Below are positions 22,412-33,745 of a stretch of 64,000 bases of DNA, piece by piece (positions within the stretch are counted from its first letter, which is position 1; every line of letters starts with the position of its first letter). The notes beneath the pieces were generated by a model that was not told where the DNA came from, made no database searches, and saw only the letters and a list, made by a program, of their open reading frames with translations. The stretch lies in assembly GCF_020382885.2 (NCBI RefSeq), contig NC_058506.1:13928318-13992317 (forward strand). Direction: 5' to 3'. The DNA comes from Scatophagus argus. Lineage: Eukaryota > Chordata > Actinopteri > Scatophagidae. The position numbers were made by a program, and so were the translations under genes.

Positions 22412-25400
22412 CATATAAACAACCCAATTCTGAATTTATGCTGAGTAAATAATGCAGTTAGCTTTTGTTCCCTACCTGTTTGACTAAGGGGAAGATGGTA
22501 GAAAGCACATATAAATCATTCCTCTGAACATTTAAAACACTGAAAGAAAAGATCTCAAGTTTTGAACAGATCCTAATATGTCATCATGCCTTTAATGTTT
22601 TTTTACAGCTCTTTTAGTGAGACTGTACTATTACTTCCTTTCTGAAAGTTATAACTGTCTTTCCTCCTGTATTTAGGTCAGATCAGGTTACTCGCGTGTT
22701 GGCAGGAGTTACAGACCAATGCGAGTATGCTATCTGAATTTCACTTGGCCATTACCCAAATAGATAACCCTGTTATTCATACAGTATGCTGAAGTACCAT
22801 CTCTGCACGTCCAGTGGGATTTGATGATAGATCATTTGTGTGTTTTTCTGTGCAGCTGCAGAGGAGGGAGAGATCACACTCTCACGGATACACAAATGCA
22901 CACAAGGAAACAACGGGGGAAATGGATAATCCTTCTGCTAACTGAAACTCATTTATCTACTTCTGTGAGAGATAGAGCCATCCAGTGAAACTCCCCTAGC
23001 TGCACAAATCTACTTTCGTGGAAAAATATCTGTAGAGTTGTTGCAGTATTTGTAAGCAAAGAGCTGTTTCAGTAACATGGGAATGGACTTCATGCTTAGG
23101 GTTAATCCAGACGGCCTGGGCTCTAAATATGTAGTTAAGGGGTATATTTTGCAACTCAGTATATAACCTGTTTTCGGCCTGAATAGCTTCCCACATATCC
23201 ATTTTTTCATAAGTTCTTTGAACTCGGGTGTTGGTCTCATTGACTGCTGTATTCGAGGTTATAAAAATATAAATGTACCAATTAGAGCTTTGTAGGCGGG
23301 ATTATTAACGGGAACAGCATTTTGAAAACAAAACAACAGAAAACAAGACGAGCATGTGACACAGCTCAATACAGCTGTACAGGCTGTTGTACATCACCAC
23401 CCAGTACTACTGAAAATGACCAAGTCAACTCAAAACGATGTTAGAAGAAATTTCTGCAGATTTGTAGCAAAGGCCAGTTATGAAGCAGGTTTCACAGTGC
23501 TGAGATACCAAACAAGCATGGCTAAAGCTAGGCTGCTGCTGTTAAAGTTTCAATACGTAGAATCAAAAACAAACAATATAAATAAATACAACTGAGAATG
23601 AAAATAATTCAGAGTTGAACAGTTTTGGCTCTCATTTGCAAATTTGCATGAATTGTGTATTATTACACACTTAGCAACTAACATATAGTGAACTATTTAG
23701 CAGCTAACAAGTCAGATGTTTCACCTAAAGAAACCCAAAAAGACCTAAAAGAAGAAAATATAAAATATATATCACGTGGTGAGGAAACAAACTCCAGCTC
23801 CAAATAAAGGCTAATTTTGTTGTAATAATAATAGATAAAAATTAAATAATATGTCAGAGCTGTGTATTTGTCACTTGTGTACAAGATACATCTTACAGGA
23901 GGACATTAAGACTGTCAAACAGAAACTCAAAACAAATTTCTCTTCCTTAAGCGCGTAAACAAAGAATTCGATAGTACTGACCGTCAGATATGATTTGAAT
24001 TATTGGTGTATCGCTTGTTTCCTTCCTTAATACCAATATAATCTCAATGAATTGCTTTTTATCAGACTTTATCTTATCGTGGTTACTGGGTTGACCATTC
24101 TTTTGCAGATATGGTTGACTAATATTGAAGTGTGATAATACATACACGCATACAAGATAAAACTGTGTCACGGTGTGATAGCAGCACTGTACAAATCAGT
24201 GTAGAGATACAGTACATGATCCACACTGAGAAAGACATCTGGACCTGGTTTAAGCGCGAAACCAGAATCCATGTCGCCATTATCTCATTTTCAAGGGTGC
24301 TAAAAAACCTGAGAGGAGCCAGGGGACTAAACAGTATCGTAGCCTACCTCTCTCACATTTACATTTCTGCATGGCTCTTCTCACATCTTGGTCCACAGTC
24401 TTGTTATTTGTTAGTTTCATGCATGTTATTTCTCTAGCTACTGGTTGATCAAAAACAGCATCAGGTTAAAATGCTTTAAAGAGAAATCTGATAGTACTGT
24501 ACTGTACTGTCTGTGTTTTCCAAAATAAACTAGACACACTGTTGCACTAGGTGACATGTTCCTCCATTATTAGAAACATGGGCTCTCTCATTCGCTCATT
24601 CTCTCATCTTGAGTGAATCCCGCCAAACTTGTCTTAATCCACAGCTGGAAATAACACCAGACATATGCACGTTTTACTGCGGTTGCTATCGTATCTACGC
24701 GTTTTAGGAAATTACTGAACTTTGTTTTAAAAAATAAAGTTGGTTTTTGGACATTTCATTCGTCTCAAGTTTCAGTTTAGCTTTTGAACACACTTTTTCA
24801 AAGCTGAAACGAGTGCAGACACCGTAGAGACATAGCTATAAAACATATTCTTAGCATTTCTAGTTTGTCATTAACTCAAATTGTGTTTTATGATTACTGA
24901 CTGTTTGACCGAGCGCAGATGGTACAAGTTTCGGCTATAAAAACTGTCATCTCATTGTCGAGACTATAAAACATGACACATCACAACAAAACTGAAAAAT
25001 GATGAGAACAGAACAGAAACTATCCAACGAAAAACATCAGCTCAAATTAATATTTACTGAAGTACATTTTTTCTATACCTCTATCTCTTTTAAACACAAT
25101 CCCACTCTATGCAAACAAACACACACACACGCACACTGGATTCAAACACACAAATATTAGAATACATGTTTGTATATCCATTACAGTCTCATGTGGTCAC
25201 CTATCAACCACATAACAAGCTTTGCCTTGGTCACTCATTACCTCCTGACAGCAATAAAGCAAACACACCCAGTGCTACCATGAGCAAAAGGGTAAACCAT
25301 AAAAATGCTCAAAGCGCACCAACACACCCGGGTGGTAAATGAGGCCAATGCCTAGGACTCACCTGATTGGCTTGATTTAGCTAGTGATGTCATCTCTTAG

Positions 25401-25779
25401 GAGTGCCTGACCGCTTGGCAATAAAATGGATAAGGGTCATCCGCTCCTTACAAGCAGCAGAACACAAGGTAACAACATCTGTGCGGACACGTAGACGAAG
25501 CAAAGAGCAGAGGAAGCCAACTGGGTCAAATCAAAGCCTCTGGATTGAGCAGCAGGTGCAGTGGCAACAGTTTGCAGAGGAGGCACACCTGGTGGAAACA
25601 AAGACCAACAAAGAGGTGCAAATATCAAGAAGGCCGTCAGGTATTTGCCAAAATTTGCCAATAAAAGCAGGAAAGGGAAGTAAGGAAAACCCAGAGAAAG
25701 ACAGATTCAGTAAAGAGGAACCAAGAGGACAAGTAAAGGAACTTTTGATCTAAAGAGGGGGACCCTGTCTGGGTGCACG

Positions 25780-26448
25780 ATGGTGTCTTTCGGACTTGAA
25801 CTGACTGGCGTCACTCTGTCAGTGCTCGGCTGGGTGCTGAGTGTGATCAGCTGTGCACTGCCAATGTGGAGGGTCTCCGCCTTCATTGGCGCCAACATTG
25901 TCACAGCTCAGGTGTACTGGGAGGGCCTGTGGATGAGCTGTGTGTTCCAGAGCACGGGCCAGATGCAGTGTAAGGTCTACAATTCCATGCTGGCTTTACC
26001 TCAGGACCTGCAGGCCGCCAGGGCACTCACCGTTGTTGCCCTCATCGTGGGGTTAGTGGCTCTTCTCATCGCTGTGATGGGAGCAAAGTGCACCAACTGC
26101 ATCGAAGAGGACGGAACTAAAGCCAGGGTGATGGCTTTTTCTGGTGGGACATTCATCACATCTGCTGTGGCACAGGTGGTGCCAGTTTCCTGGTCAGCAC
26201 ACATGATTGTAGTCGAGTTTTACAGTCCAATCATCCCCACTGGTCAGAAGATGGAGATTGGGGCTGCTCTGTATCTGGGCTGGGCTGCTGCAGCCCTGCT
26301 ACTGCTTGGGGGTTCCATCCTCTGCTGCAGCTGCCCTCCAAAGGAAGAGAAACCGAAGTACAACCTTAACTCCCAGAGTCGTATAGCATACTCAGCTGCA
26401 CCGAGGTCGATGGCTCAAAGCTCCTACAACAGGAGGGACTATGTGTGA
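25780..26448 (+). CDS. Claudin, single exon, 222 aa, claudin-3/4-like
   Basis: ATG at 25780 (MVSFGLELTGVTLS), W30, GLW at 49-51, C54, C64. Loop 1 has VYWEGLWMSCVFQ. TM3 is unusual (FSGGTFITSAVAQVVPVSW), with Thr, Ser and Gln inside a usually hydrophobic segment. ECL2 reads FYSPIIP instead of FYNP. After TM4 comes CCSCPPKEE and a slightly long tail with tyrosines, ending YNRRDYV, a PDZ-binding end resembling the RKDYV end of claudin-3. Poly(A) signal AATAAA at 26554-26559, about 106 bases after the stop, gives a very short 3' UTR. It is in tandem with the claudin-3-like gene 3.8 kb downstream, and the two share tail features (AYSA-PRS), suggesting a local duplicate pair. Confidence 0.95.
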   Translation: MVSFGLELTGVTLSVLGWVLSVISCALPMWRVSAFIGANIVTAQVYWEGLWMSCVFQSTGQMQCKVYNSMLALPQDLQAARALTVVALIVGLVALLIAVMGAKCTNCIEEDGTKARVMAFSGGTFITSAVAQVVPVSWSAHMIVVEFYSPIIPTGQKMEIGAALYLGWAAAALLLLGGSILCCSCPPKEEKPKYNLNSQSRIAYSAAPRSMAQSSYNRRDYV

Positions 26449-28080
26449 GGGTAGAGCAGAGAGAACAGGAAGAATTTTTTTTTTTTTATCATTTCACGCA
26501 TATCCTGCACATTTATACATTTTCATGAAAGCTGTATAGAAATGTACATAAATAATAAACATACTGGTTTAACTGTATCCAATTGTTCACTAGAAAATGG
26601 CAGAAGAGCCTAACCAGATGTTTGGGGGTTGTTTGGCTATTTAGGACCATAAATATGTGTAAATATGAAGTTTTATGATACTTGGGAAAAACTGATTTGC
26701 AAGTTCTATACAAATGCTTGATGGTCCTGTTTACAATTACCACTGGTCCAACACAAGTGGGGGATAAGATTAAATTTAAGTTGTGACCGTCTATGGTAAA
26801 AGAAGTTCTAAAATTTGGTTTGTGCAGTCAGTTTATTACGAAGACTTTATCTGATTATATTTATTACTTGTGCTTATAAAATTTACAGTGTGAATATTCC
26901 TCATTGCGGTTCTTCATTGTGCTACCGCTATTATACTGCCAACTAGTGTAAAGCAAATAGAGGAACTGTCGTGACTGTTTTGAGTGAGTCTTAAATGGCC
27001 TTTTTTTTTGTCGGGGGGAGGTAATATTGTCTCTTGCTTTTATTACAAAAACAGACACAGGCAGATGTGAAATGTTCAACATACAGCCGAGCAAAATGGA
27101 GCTCACTATGAGCTCCAAAGCAAGGTCAACATGGCGGAGTGGACCGCAAAAAGAATAAGGGAACTCTACAGTTTACTTAGTACATGGAGTGAGTGATATT
27201 TTCATGATTTGTTTTCATCTCGATCACATTTTACGCATTAAGTCTCTGCATTTAGACATTTTCTGGAAGGGTTGATGCTTTTATATAACATGTCTTTTGG
27301 AGTATTAACATTGAATATGTTTGCCAAGAAATGAGAAAGAAGTTGGGAATTAAATTATTAAAATGCTTGCCATCAATTTAATGAATGTAAATGTTTTGTT
27401 TTTAGATCTACTGAAATAATACATAATAATAGTACAACGTTAATTAATAAAGATTTTCACTATGAAACATTATGTGGTCCTAATTCATCCTGGTTAGACT
27501 TAACAGCGATCAAGATGATCATTAAATGTTTTAATATATGGCATGAGAGAAAAGGTTAATAAGATAAAACAGAGCTAAAGGTTATAATTTGGTACTGATG
27601 ATGAGACAACAATCAGTGAGTTTAAGACAACACGAGCACAATGTTCAACTTCATCTGTATCTGTTTGGTACAGCGTGTAAGAAGCTGTCAATCCTGTTTT
27701 AGACTTACAATGTCTTTCCTACACGTCAGAACTGCATGCGACACATGATTTTGAATCATACTGTGTTGTGCAATAATCGAAATCGAAGAGAAGTCCGTCC
27801 TATTTGGTGACTGAACCACAGATACCAACTTTGTCCTGTTTTGAATAGTCAAATTATCCCTCTGTGTTCCAGCAGGTGTTTTCAGATACAGAAGAGCAGC
27901 CTGCTGATTGTACATCAGGAACATTAACACATATGACTCACTTCTGCCTGAGCTGAACAACACTGAACAAAAATTTCTCAGCATGCAGGAAGTAGATTTA
28001 AGGTTTCGATTTAAGATTTTTAAACTCCTCTGTGAACATATGGATCCCTACCAAATAGTAAAGAAGAGGTATTTTTATTC

Positions 28081-28530
28081 AAGTAATGGTATTCTTGAAT
28101 AGGTATTTTACTTTACTAAATGTAGCAATACTGCAGTGTAGAAATACTCTATTACAAGTAACAGTCCTGCATTTAAATATTAAATGCATAAAATACACTT
28201 AAAGTCCCTAAAATACTCCTTACACACAAAGACCCATGTCAGCACACAGTTTTATTGTTGTATTATAATTACTGATGCATGAACATTCATATCACTTCAA
28301 TGATGCAGCCAGTATGAGTGGGGCTGATTTTTTACTTTACTGTATATACTGATGTGAATTTACCTCCCACTCTACTTTAATTTTGATTTATAAAACACAT
28401 CTAAATGTATTAGTTAATTATATGTTATATCATTAATCTGATTCTGCAGAGTAACTAGTAACAAAAGAAAAATATTTCTTTATGAAATACAGTGTAGTGA
28501 AATTATAAAGTAGCCAAAATTTTACATAAA
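28081..28530 (-). repeat. Dispersed ~460 bp repeat, copy B
   Basis: Reads as the reverse complement of copy A. The left part has AAATACTCTATTACAAGTAA and CCTGCATTTAAATATT; the right part has GAAATACAGTGTAGTGAAAT and ATAAAGTAGC. Internal portions are diverged, so the borders are approximate. Confidence 0.55.
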
Positions 28531-28820
28531 GCATCTCTAATATACACTATACGCTACAATTTAAAAACATACAACAATGATAGCTTGATTTCCACTAATG
28601 TTTTAACAATTGTTTTGGTAACACAGGTAGCTGGCCAACCCAGGTGTGCTGATACAGGTAACCCACAGCTCACAGCTGTTACATTGTTTTTGATGCATCA
28701 TCTGAAGTTGATACATAAACACAAGATACTGACTGATGAAGATGCTCTTGATGGAACGACAAACAGAGCCCCCCTGTTGTTCAGCCCTCGGGTTTGTTTA
28801 CGCCTGTTGTTTGTTTTTAC

Positions 28821-28990
28821 ATTCAAGGATTCAAGGATTCAAGGAGCTTTTTTGTCATTTCACACATGTAGAAACATGAGGTGGAACGAAATTAGTTTCC
28901 CTAGTCCCGGTATAAGCCCAATAACCAAACGTAGCTACTATAAATATAAAATAGCACTATATAAATATAAATACCTTTGTGAGAGCTATT
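28821..28990 (-). repeat. Probable LINE 3' end with ATTCAAGG tandem tail
   Basis: Three ATTCAAGG-type units at 28821-28845 precede AGCTTTTTTGTCATTTCACA. On the minus strand this reads as an element body ending in short tandem repeats, the way many fish LINE copies end. Family not assigned; right border uncertain. Confidence 0.4.
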
Positions 28991-30055
28991 TTGGGCTCCA
29001 CACCCATAATGTGAGGATATTTTGTCTGGATCAGGTTCAAACCTCTACGTGATGAGAAGTTGTAGCCCACTGATATATGGATTTGTCTTTGAGATTTAGG
29101 AGCTAAGTTTCCAAAACATTTTAATATGTTTCCCTGAACAAAATAATTTTCTGAACATAAAATGTTTTATTCTCTGACTCGACAAATCCTCAACGAGGGT
29201 CTTTATAAAAGTGCACAACAGTAATTTATTTATTTCTTTTTTTAAGTCCACTTTTATCCTCACACTTGAGCAGATGTGTGTCTCTGGAATCTGTTTGGTC
29301 AGAGAGGTTAACCGATACTGAGAAGATCATGATGTGTGTATGCTAAAGGTGTCTGAGAATCAGCCTATTATGTTTTCCCTCCGCTCATATTTACTCTGGG
29401 TGCAGTTATTCCGGTTTCCAGCCGAGCTTCGGGATTGTTTCCCTATCATCAAATCCTGACTGTTTAAGAAACTCACACGACTGGAACCAGGAAGTAACAA
29501 AGACAAATAGTATCAGAGGGACAGTCTCCCTGTGGCCTGAGTGTGTGTTTACACCAAGGTGTATGTGTGTGTGTGTTTCTATGCTTACACACAACAAGCT
29601 TTTGAAGTAGCCAAAGGCAGGAGCTGCATCTCTGTTCTCCATTACTGCGTGTGTGCAAGTCAGTCAACATTTATGTTTAAGGACAGAATTTCCACTTCCT
29701 TCTCCATTAAAGTGATTGGTGATTCATCTGGTCAGATGTCATTTAATGGACTTGTTTACTTTATTTTACACCACCTCTTGGATTTACTCATCATAATTAA
29801 ACCACCTACATCAGGTAGGACTGCAGTTCCTGGGAGAAAACTGGTGAAGTGCTTTAAAGTCTGCTATCTTATCCAGTGACCAACCCCCACCGACGACACA
29901 CACAAACACACACACACACACACACCCTGCCTCCATCACATCCCTCTTCACTCGCCCTGCCTCCAGCTTCCCTCCTCCACTGTGCACAGGTGCTGTTTCG
30001 AAGACGGCCTCCTGCTGACATCATAACCAGGGGACTCCCCCTCCCTCGCCTGCGG

Positions 30056-30061
30056 TATAAA
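30056..30061 (+). promoter_or_regulatory. TATA box of the claudin-3-like gene
   Basis: GCGGTATAAAGG on the plus strand. The ATG is 184 bases downstream, implying a transcription start near 30086 and a 5' UTR of about 150 bases. Confidence 0.65.
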
Positions 30062-30239
30062 GGATCTCTTGTTTCCGTGGCAGCATCTCTTTGCTGCTTC
30101 ACACCCTCTTACAGGTGCTCACACTTTTCAAAGGACACAAGAACAACGCAAGAGGAGATTTTATCGCGATCTGAAAGGGCTTTGTTCGTCGGAACATCTG
30201 CAGATTCACTATTTTAAACTCCTCACACAAAGAGCCAGC

Positions 30240-30890
30240 ATGTCAATGGGTATGGAGATTGTGGGCATTGCCCTTGGTGTCCTTGGATTTATTATTGCCA
30301 TAGTGACATGTGCCCTGCCAATGTGGAAGGTGACGGCCTTCATCGGAGCCAACATCATCACAGCTCAGACCATCTGGGAAGGTTTGTGGATGAACTGTGT
30401 CATCCAGAGCACGGGTCAGATGCAGTGCAAGGTCTATGACTCATTGCTGGCTTTGCCTCAGGAGTTGCAGGCCTCCAGAGCAATGATGATCATTGCCATC
30501 ATCCTCGGGGTGCTGGGAGTCATGATCTCCATCGTAGGTGCCAAGTGCACCAACTGCATAGAAGATGAGCCTTCCAAAGCCAAAGTGATGATCATCGTTG
30601 GAATCTTTTTCATCCTCGCAGGCCTTTTGGTCCTCATCCCCGTCTCCTGGACCGCCAGCGTAGTCATCCGGGATTTCTACAACCCTATCCTGACCAACGC
30701 TCAGAGGAGGGAACTGGGGGCATCCCTTTACATTGGATGGGCAGCAGCCGCCTTGCTCCTAATTGGTGGGGCCATACTATGCAGCAGCTGCCCGCCAAAA
30801 GAGAAGCAGTACAAGCCGCCCCGGATGGCGTACTCCGCCCCGCGCAGCACCAGTGCAGGTGGAGGTTATGACAGGAAAGACTATGTTTGA
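30240..30890 (+). CDS. cldn3: Claudin-3-like, single exon, 216 aa
   Basis: Start chosen at 30240 ([13 protein letters not shown]), because the claudin-3 family begins MSMG-E; the frame is open further upstream, but that part is 5' UTR. Landmarks: W29, GLW at 48-50, C53, C63, ECL2 intact ([18 protein letters not shown]). TM4 is followed by CSSCPP and a tail with YSAPRST and the end GGYDRKDYV, which matches the human CLDN3 tail almost exactly and is PDZ-binding. A strong TATA box lies at 30056-30061. Poly(A) signals AATAAA at 31638-31643 and 31970-31975 suggest a 3' UTR of 0.75-1.1 kb. The next gene downstream is abhd11, the neighbour of CLDN3 in human 7q11.23, which supports the call. Teleosts have several cldn3 copies, so the exact letter suffix is not assigned. 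Confidence 0.95.
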   Translation: MSMGMEIVGIALGVLGFIIAIVTCALPMWKVTAFIGANIITAQTIWEGLWMNCVIQSTGQMQCKVYDSLLALPQELQASRAMMIIAIILGVLGVMISIVGAKCTNCIEDEPSKAKVMIIVGIFFILAGLLVLIPVSWTASVVIRDFYNPILTNAQRRELGASLYIGWAAAALLLIGGAILCSSCPPKEKQYKPPRMAYSAPRSTSAGGGYDRKDYV

Positions 30891-31268
30891 TTGGATAAGG
30901 TTTTGGTGGGATAAAATGAAAATGTCTGTTGCACATAAGTGTTTTTTCTGTGTCTGTGTTGTGTTTTTTGCCATTTGAAACCACAGGGTGAACCTCATGA
31001 AAAGACTCCGATATGAAGATGAGTGTACAAATATTGATCTTTCTGCTATGCTTTGCCTAAGATCTTCACTTCACTAGCAAGTTTAACTCCTTCGCTCTGC
31101 AATAATCCGGCAGGTGTGTCTTCTTTAAGAGACTCTTGTTTTTAGTATGTGAACAGCGTGTTTTCTGCTAAAACATAACTTTAATCTTTTGAAATGTCTG
31201 AGTACATATTGTATTTATAGTGAAATTTCTGTGGCATTATGTGAATTTAATTACACTTGCTTCTTGTG

Positions 31269-31307
<39 letters not shown>

Positions 31308-32480
31308 ATGTGTGTCACTCTCTATCATTAGCTGTCGGTCGGCTGGTGTTGAGTTTCAGTTAAAACTCTGTGTGTCACTTCACTGACAATAACGAGGAAA
31401 AGCCAGATCTCATTTTACAGGGATTTGGTTGTGTGATTGTTCAGTGTGTGCGTGTGCATGTGTTTTGCATGCACTATTTGCTTATGAGAGTTTCTGCTGA
31501 GACTGAAACTAAAGATGGATCCATGATATGGCCCCAGGTCACAACTTTATCTTCTGCCACGCAGTTTCTCTCTTTGAGGACATTGAAGAGACTGTTTCAG
31601 TCAGACATAGATGTGTCAGTTTATTTTACATTTCTGTAATAAAAATGTATTTGTAATGTATTTTGACTCCACATATCTCATTGTGTGTCTTTGTTTCAAA
31701 TAGATTTGTATTGTGTCTTAGTTTCAAACATTTTTGTATCTTTTATATCAGAAACAGCAGTCTGTATGTCAAGTAAAGAGCCAAAACATCTCTTTAGTGT
31801 GTGTGTATGTGTCTGTGTGATACCCTGAGGGAACTGCAGCTGTTGTAGGATGTTTGTTTTCAGGCCGACAGGATGTGTTTTCTGGGCTGAAACGAAACAT
31901 TTTTAGTTTAACACAATGTCTTACTTTGGTGTGATTTTGAAAACCCTATTAAAAGAGCTGATTTATATAATAAAATGCTTTGTTAAATGTTTTATAGTCG
32001 TGCAAATATCTTGAAGATTTTAATAAAAGTCATGTTAGGAATAATGTGTTGTTGCTGTTTTTTTATTATTGCCTCTTTTCTCAAAAAAAGATATTTAGCC
32101 CTTTTTTTTCTAAAAATTGAGGGGGGACATGACAAAGGCAAGATTCAGTCCAAACCAGTTAAAAAGCTGAAAGCTGGGTTGGGCTGTGGGAGTTGGGTTT
32201 CTGTGTTTAGCCAGCCGCACAGTTGTTGAAGTCTTCTGTCAATTCAGCCAGAGCTGAATAATGCTTAGGTGTGGCAGGTGCAGATGGCTTTTTTAGGCTG
32301 CCACATACATGTCAAAGATGAAGAAATCTTTTGCCTGTTGGCTATAGAGAAAGAAAAGAGAGAACAGGAACATGCATAAAATCATTACTGCAGCTCCAGT
32401 GACTTTTCAGGAAAAGGTTGAACAGAAGGACAAAAGAGAAGTCTGGTAAATGTCAACACTTCATTTACTTAGCAAAAACT

Positions 32481-32532
32481 TTAAAGGTCCAGTTTGTAGG
32501 ATTTAGGAGGATCTATTGGCAGAAACGAAGTA
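32481..32532 (+). repeat. Truncated copy of the TTAAAGGTCC TIR element
   Basis: Begins TTAAAGGTCCAGTTTGTAGG, the same terminal sequence as the 22122-22411 element. The matching right terminus is not found nearby, so only the left end is claimed. Confidence 0.5.
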
Positions 32533-33416
32533 TGGGACCAGTGTAAAGACGATTTGAGATGATATACCAAATTCCAGACTGGACTGATGTACCGAACTTT
32601 ACTAATTTTAACTGAATTTGTCTTCTTCTAAAGTTTAACATTAAAACAATAAATAATATAATACGTCAGTCCAGTGCAACCTCATTTCAAATGTGTATGG
32701 GAACCTTTATTTCAAAATGAAAATAATAACCAAATATTGCAAATTATCCACATTAAGAACTAAAGCGTTACTTAATCTTGTGTCAGTTAAAGATATAACA
32801 TACTGGGGAAACAGATAAGACTGATCAATATTATCCTCAAAATGCAGGGTCAGCAGATGTTGGAGAATCGCATGAGGGTTTTAAACCATTGAGTCACAAT
32901 ATTTTACAGCTTTATCTGTAGAAAATGGAACCAAAGGTGCGTTATCAGCCTTGAAACTCTCCTGCTTTCACCTCCGCTGCTCATTGAACAGATCTGTCCC
33001 TCCAGGTTTTACCAGTCAATCACCACACACACACACATCCTGCCACACCCTTGTAATCTCACAGCATGATTTCGGTGGGTCAGTGGGTGGAATCTGATCA
33101 ATGGAAAAATGTCCACAACAAATATTCTAAAGAGTAATTTTGTGAGAATATGATGCAAAGAAATTAATCTAATTTCTGTGCAGGTGTGGTAATTAGAAAT
33201 AGTCAGTATTTATTGTGTGGCGGCGTAAAGTATGAGCGCTAACAGATATGCTTCAGTGTTCACCAACAAGTTAAGGCTGAATTCACATTTCACATTGCCT
33301 GCATGCTCGTGTTTGCGCACAATACAAACAAAACAGAGACCCACCTTGTAAAAACATTGCTTCATAGTGCTACTAGTGGTTAAAAAGTCCACGGGGTGCC
33401 TTTAATGTGCTCTAGC

Positions 33417-33745
33417 ATCCATCTATCCATTTCCAGAGGGCCTGGAGCCTATCCCAGCTAACTACAGGCGAGAGGCGGGGTACACTGGTTGCCAGCCAAT
33501 CACAGGGCTGACACACAAAGACAGACAACCACACACTCACACCTAGGGGTAACATAGAGTAGTCAATTAACCTAATGTGCATGTCTTTGGGATTGTGGGA
33601 GGAAGCCGGAGAACCTGGAGAAAACCCACACAGGCACAGGGAGAACATGCACACTCCACATAGAAGGGCCCAGACCGGGATTCGAACCTGGAACCCTCTT
33701 GCTATGAGGTGACAGTGCTAACCACTGCACCACCGTGCTGCCCTG
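33417..33745 (-). repeat. tRNA-headed short interspersed repeat
   Basis: On the minus strand it begins GGGCAGCACGGTGGTGCAGT. It contains an A-box-like TGGTGCAGTGGTTAGC and a B-box-like GGTTCGAATCCC, then a body with the pieces TGTGGGTTTTCTCC and GGGATAGGCTCCAGG. This is one of the most frequent repeats in teleost genomes. The polymerase III head is visible; classification as a SINE is inferred. Confidence 0.7.

Larger units (their letters stand above)
18128..25779. other. Gene-poor 7.6 kb interval inside the claudin cluster
   Basis: Between two divergently transcribed claudins. No coding region supported. It holds a (TG)n run at 20921-20955, a four-unit tandem repeat at 21201-21232 and a TIR element at 22122-22411. 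The rest is AT-rich unique-looking DNA that may hold enhancers, but no conserved element can be demonstrated from one sequence. Confidence 0.5.
26449..30055. other. Intergenic between two plus-strand claudins, repeat-bearing
   Basis: No gene supported. It contains copy B of the 460 bp repeat (about 28081-28530), a probable LINE 3' tail (28821-28990) and a CA-rich run at 29896-29925 that lies within about 160 bases upstream of the claudin-3-like TATA box. Confidence 0.5.

Noticed and set aside
28585-29052. 155-codon open frame on the plus strand
   Set aside because: No recognisable domain; it crosses the ATTCAAGG-type LINE tail, so it is chance coding in repeat DNA.
30069-30239. 57-codon N-terminal extension of the claudin-3-like protein
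   Set aside because: Claudin-3 begins MSMG directly before TM1; the extension starts 13 bases after the TATA box, upstream of the expected transcription start.
33657-33745. tRNA gene (B-box-like GGTTCGAATCCC)
   Set aside because: The match is limited to promoter boxes; no cloverleaf or anticodon stem follows, and it is the head of a dispersed repeat.
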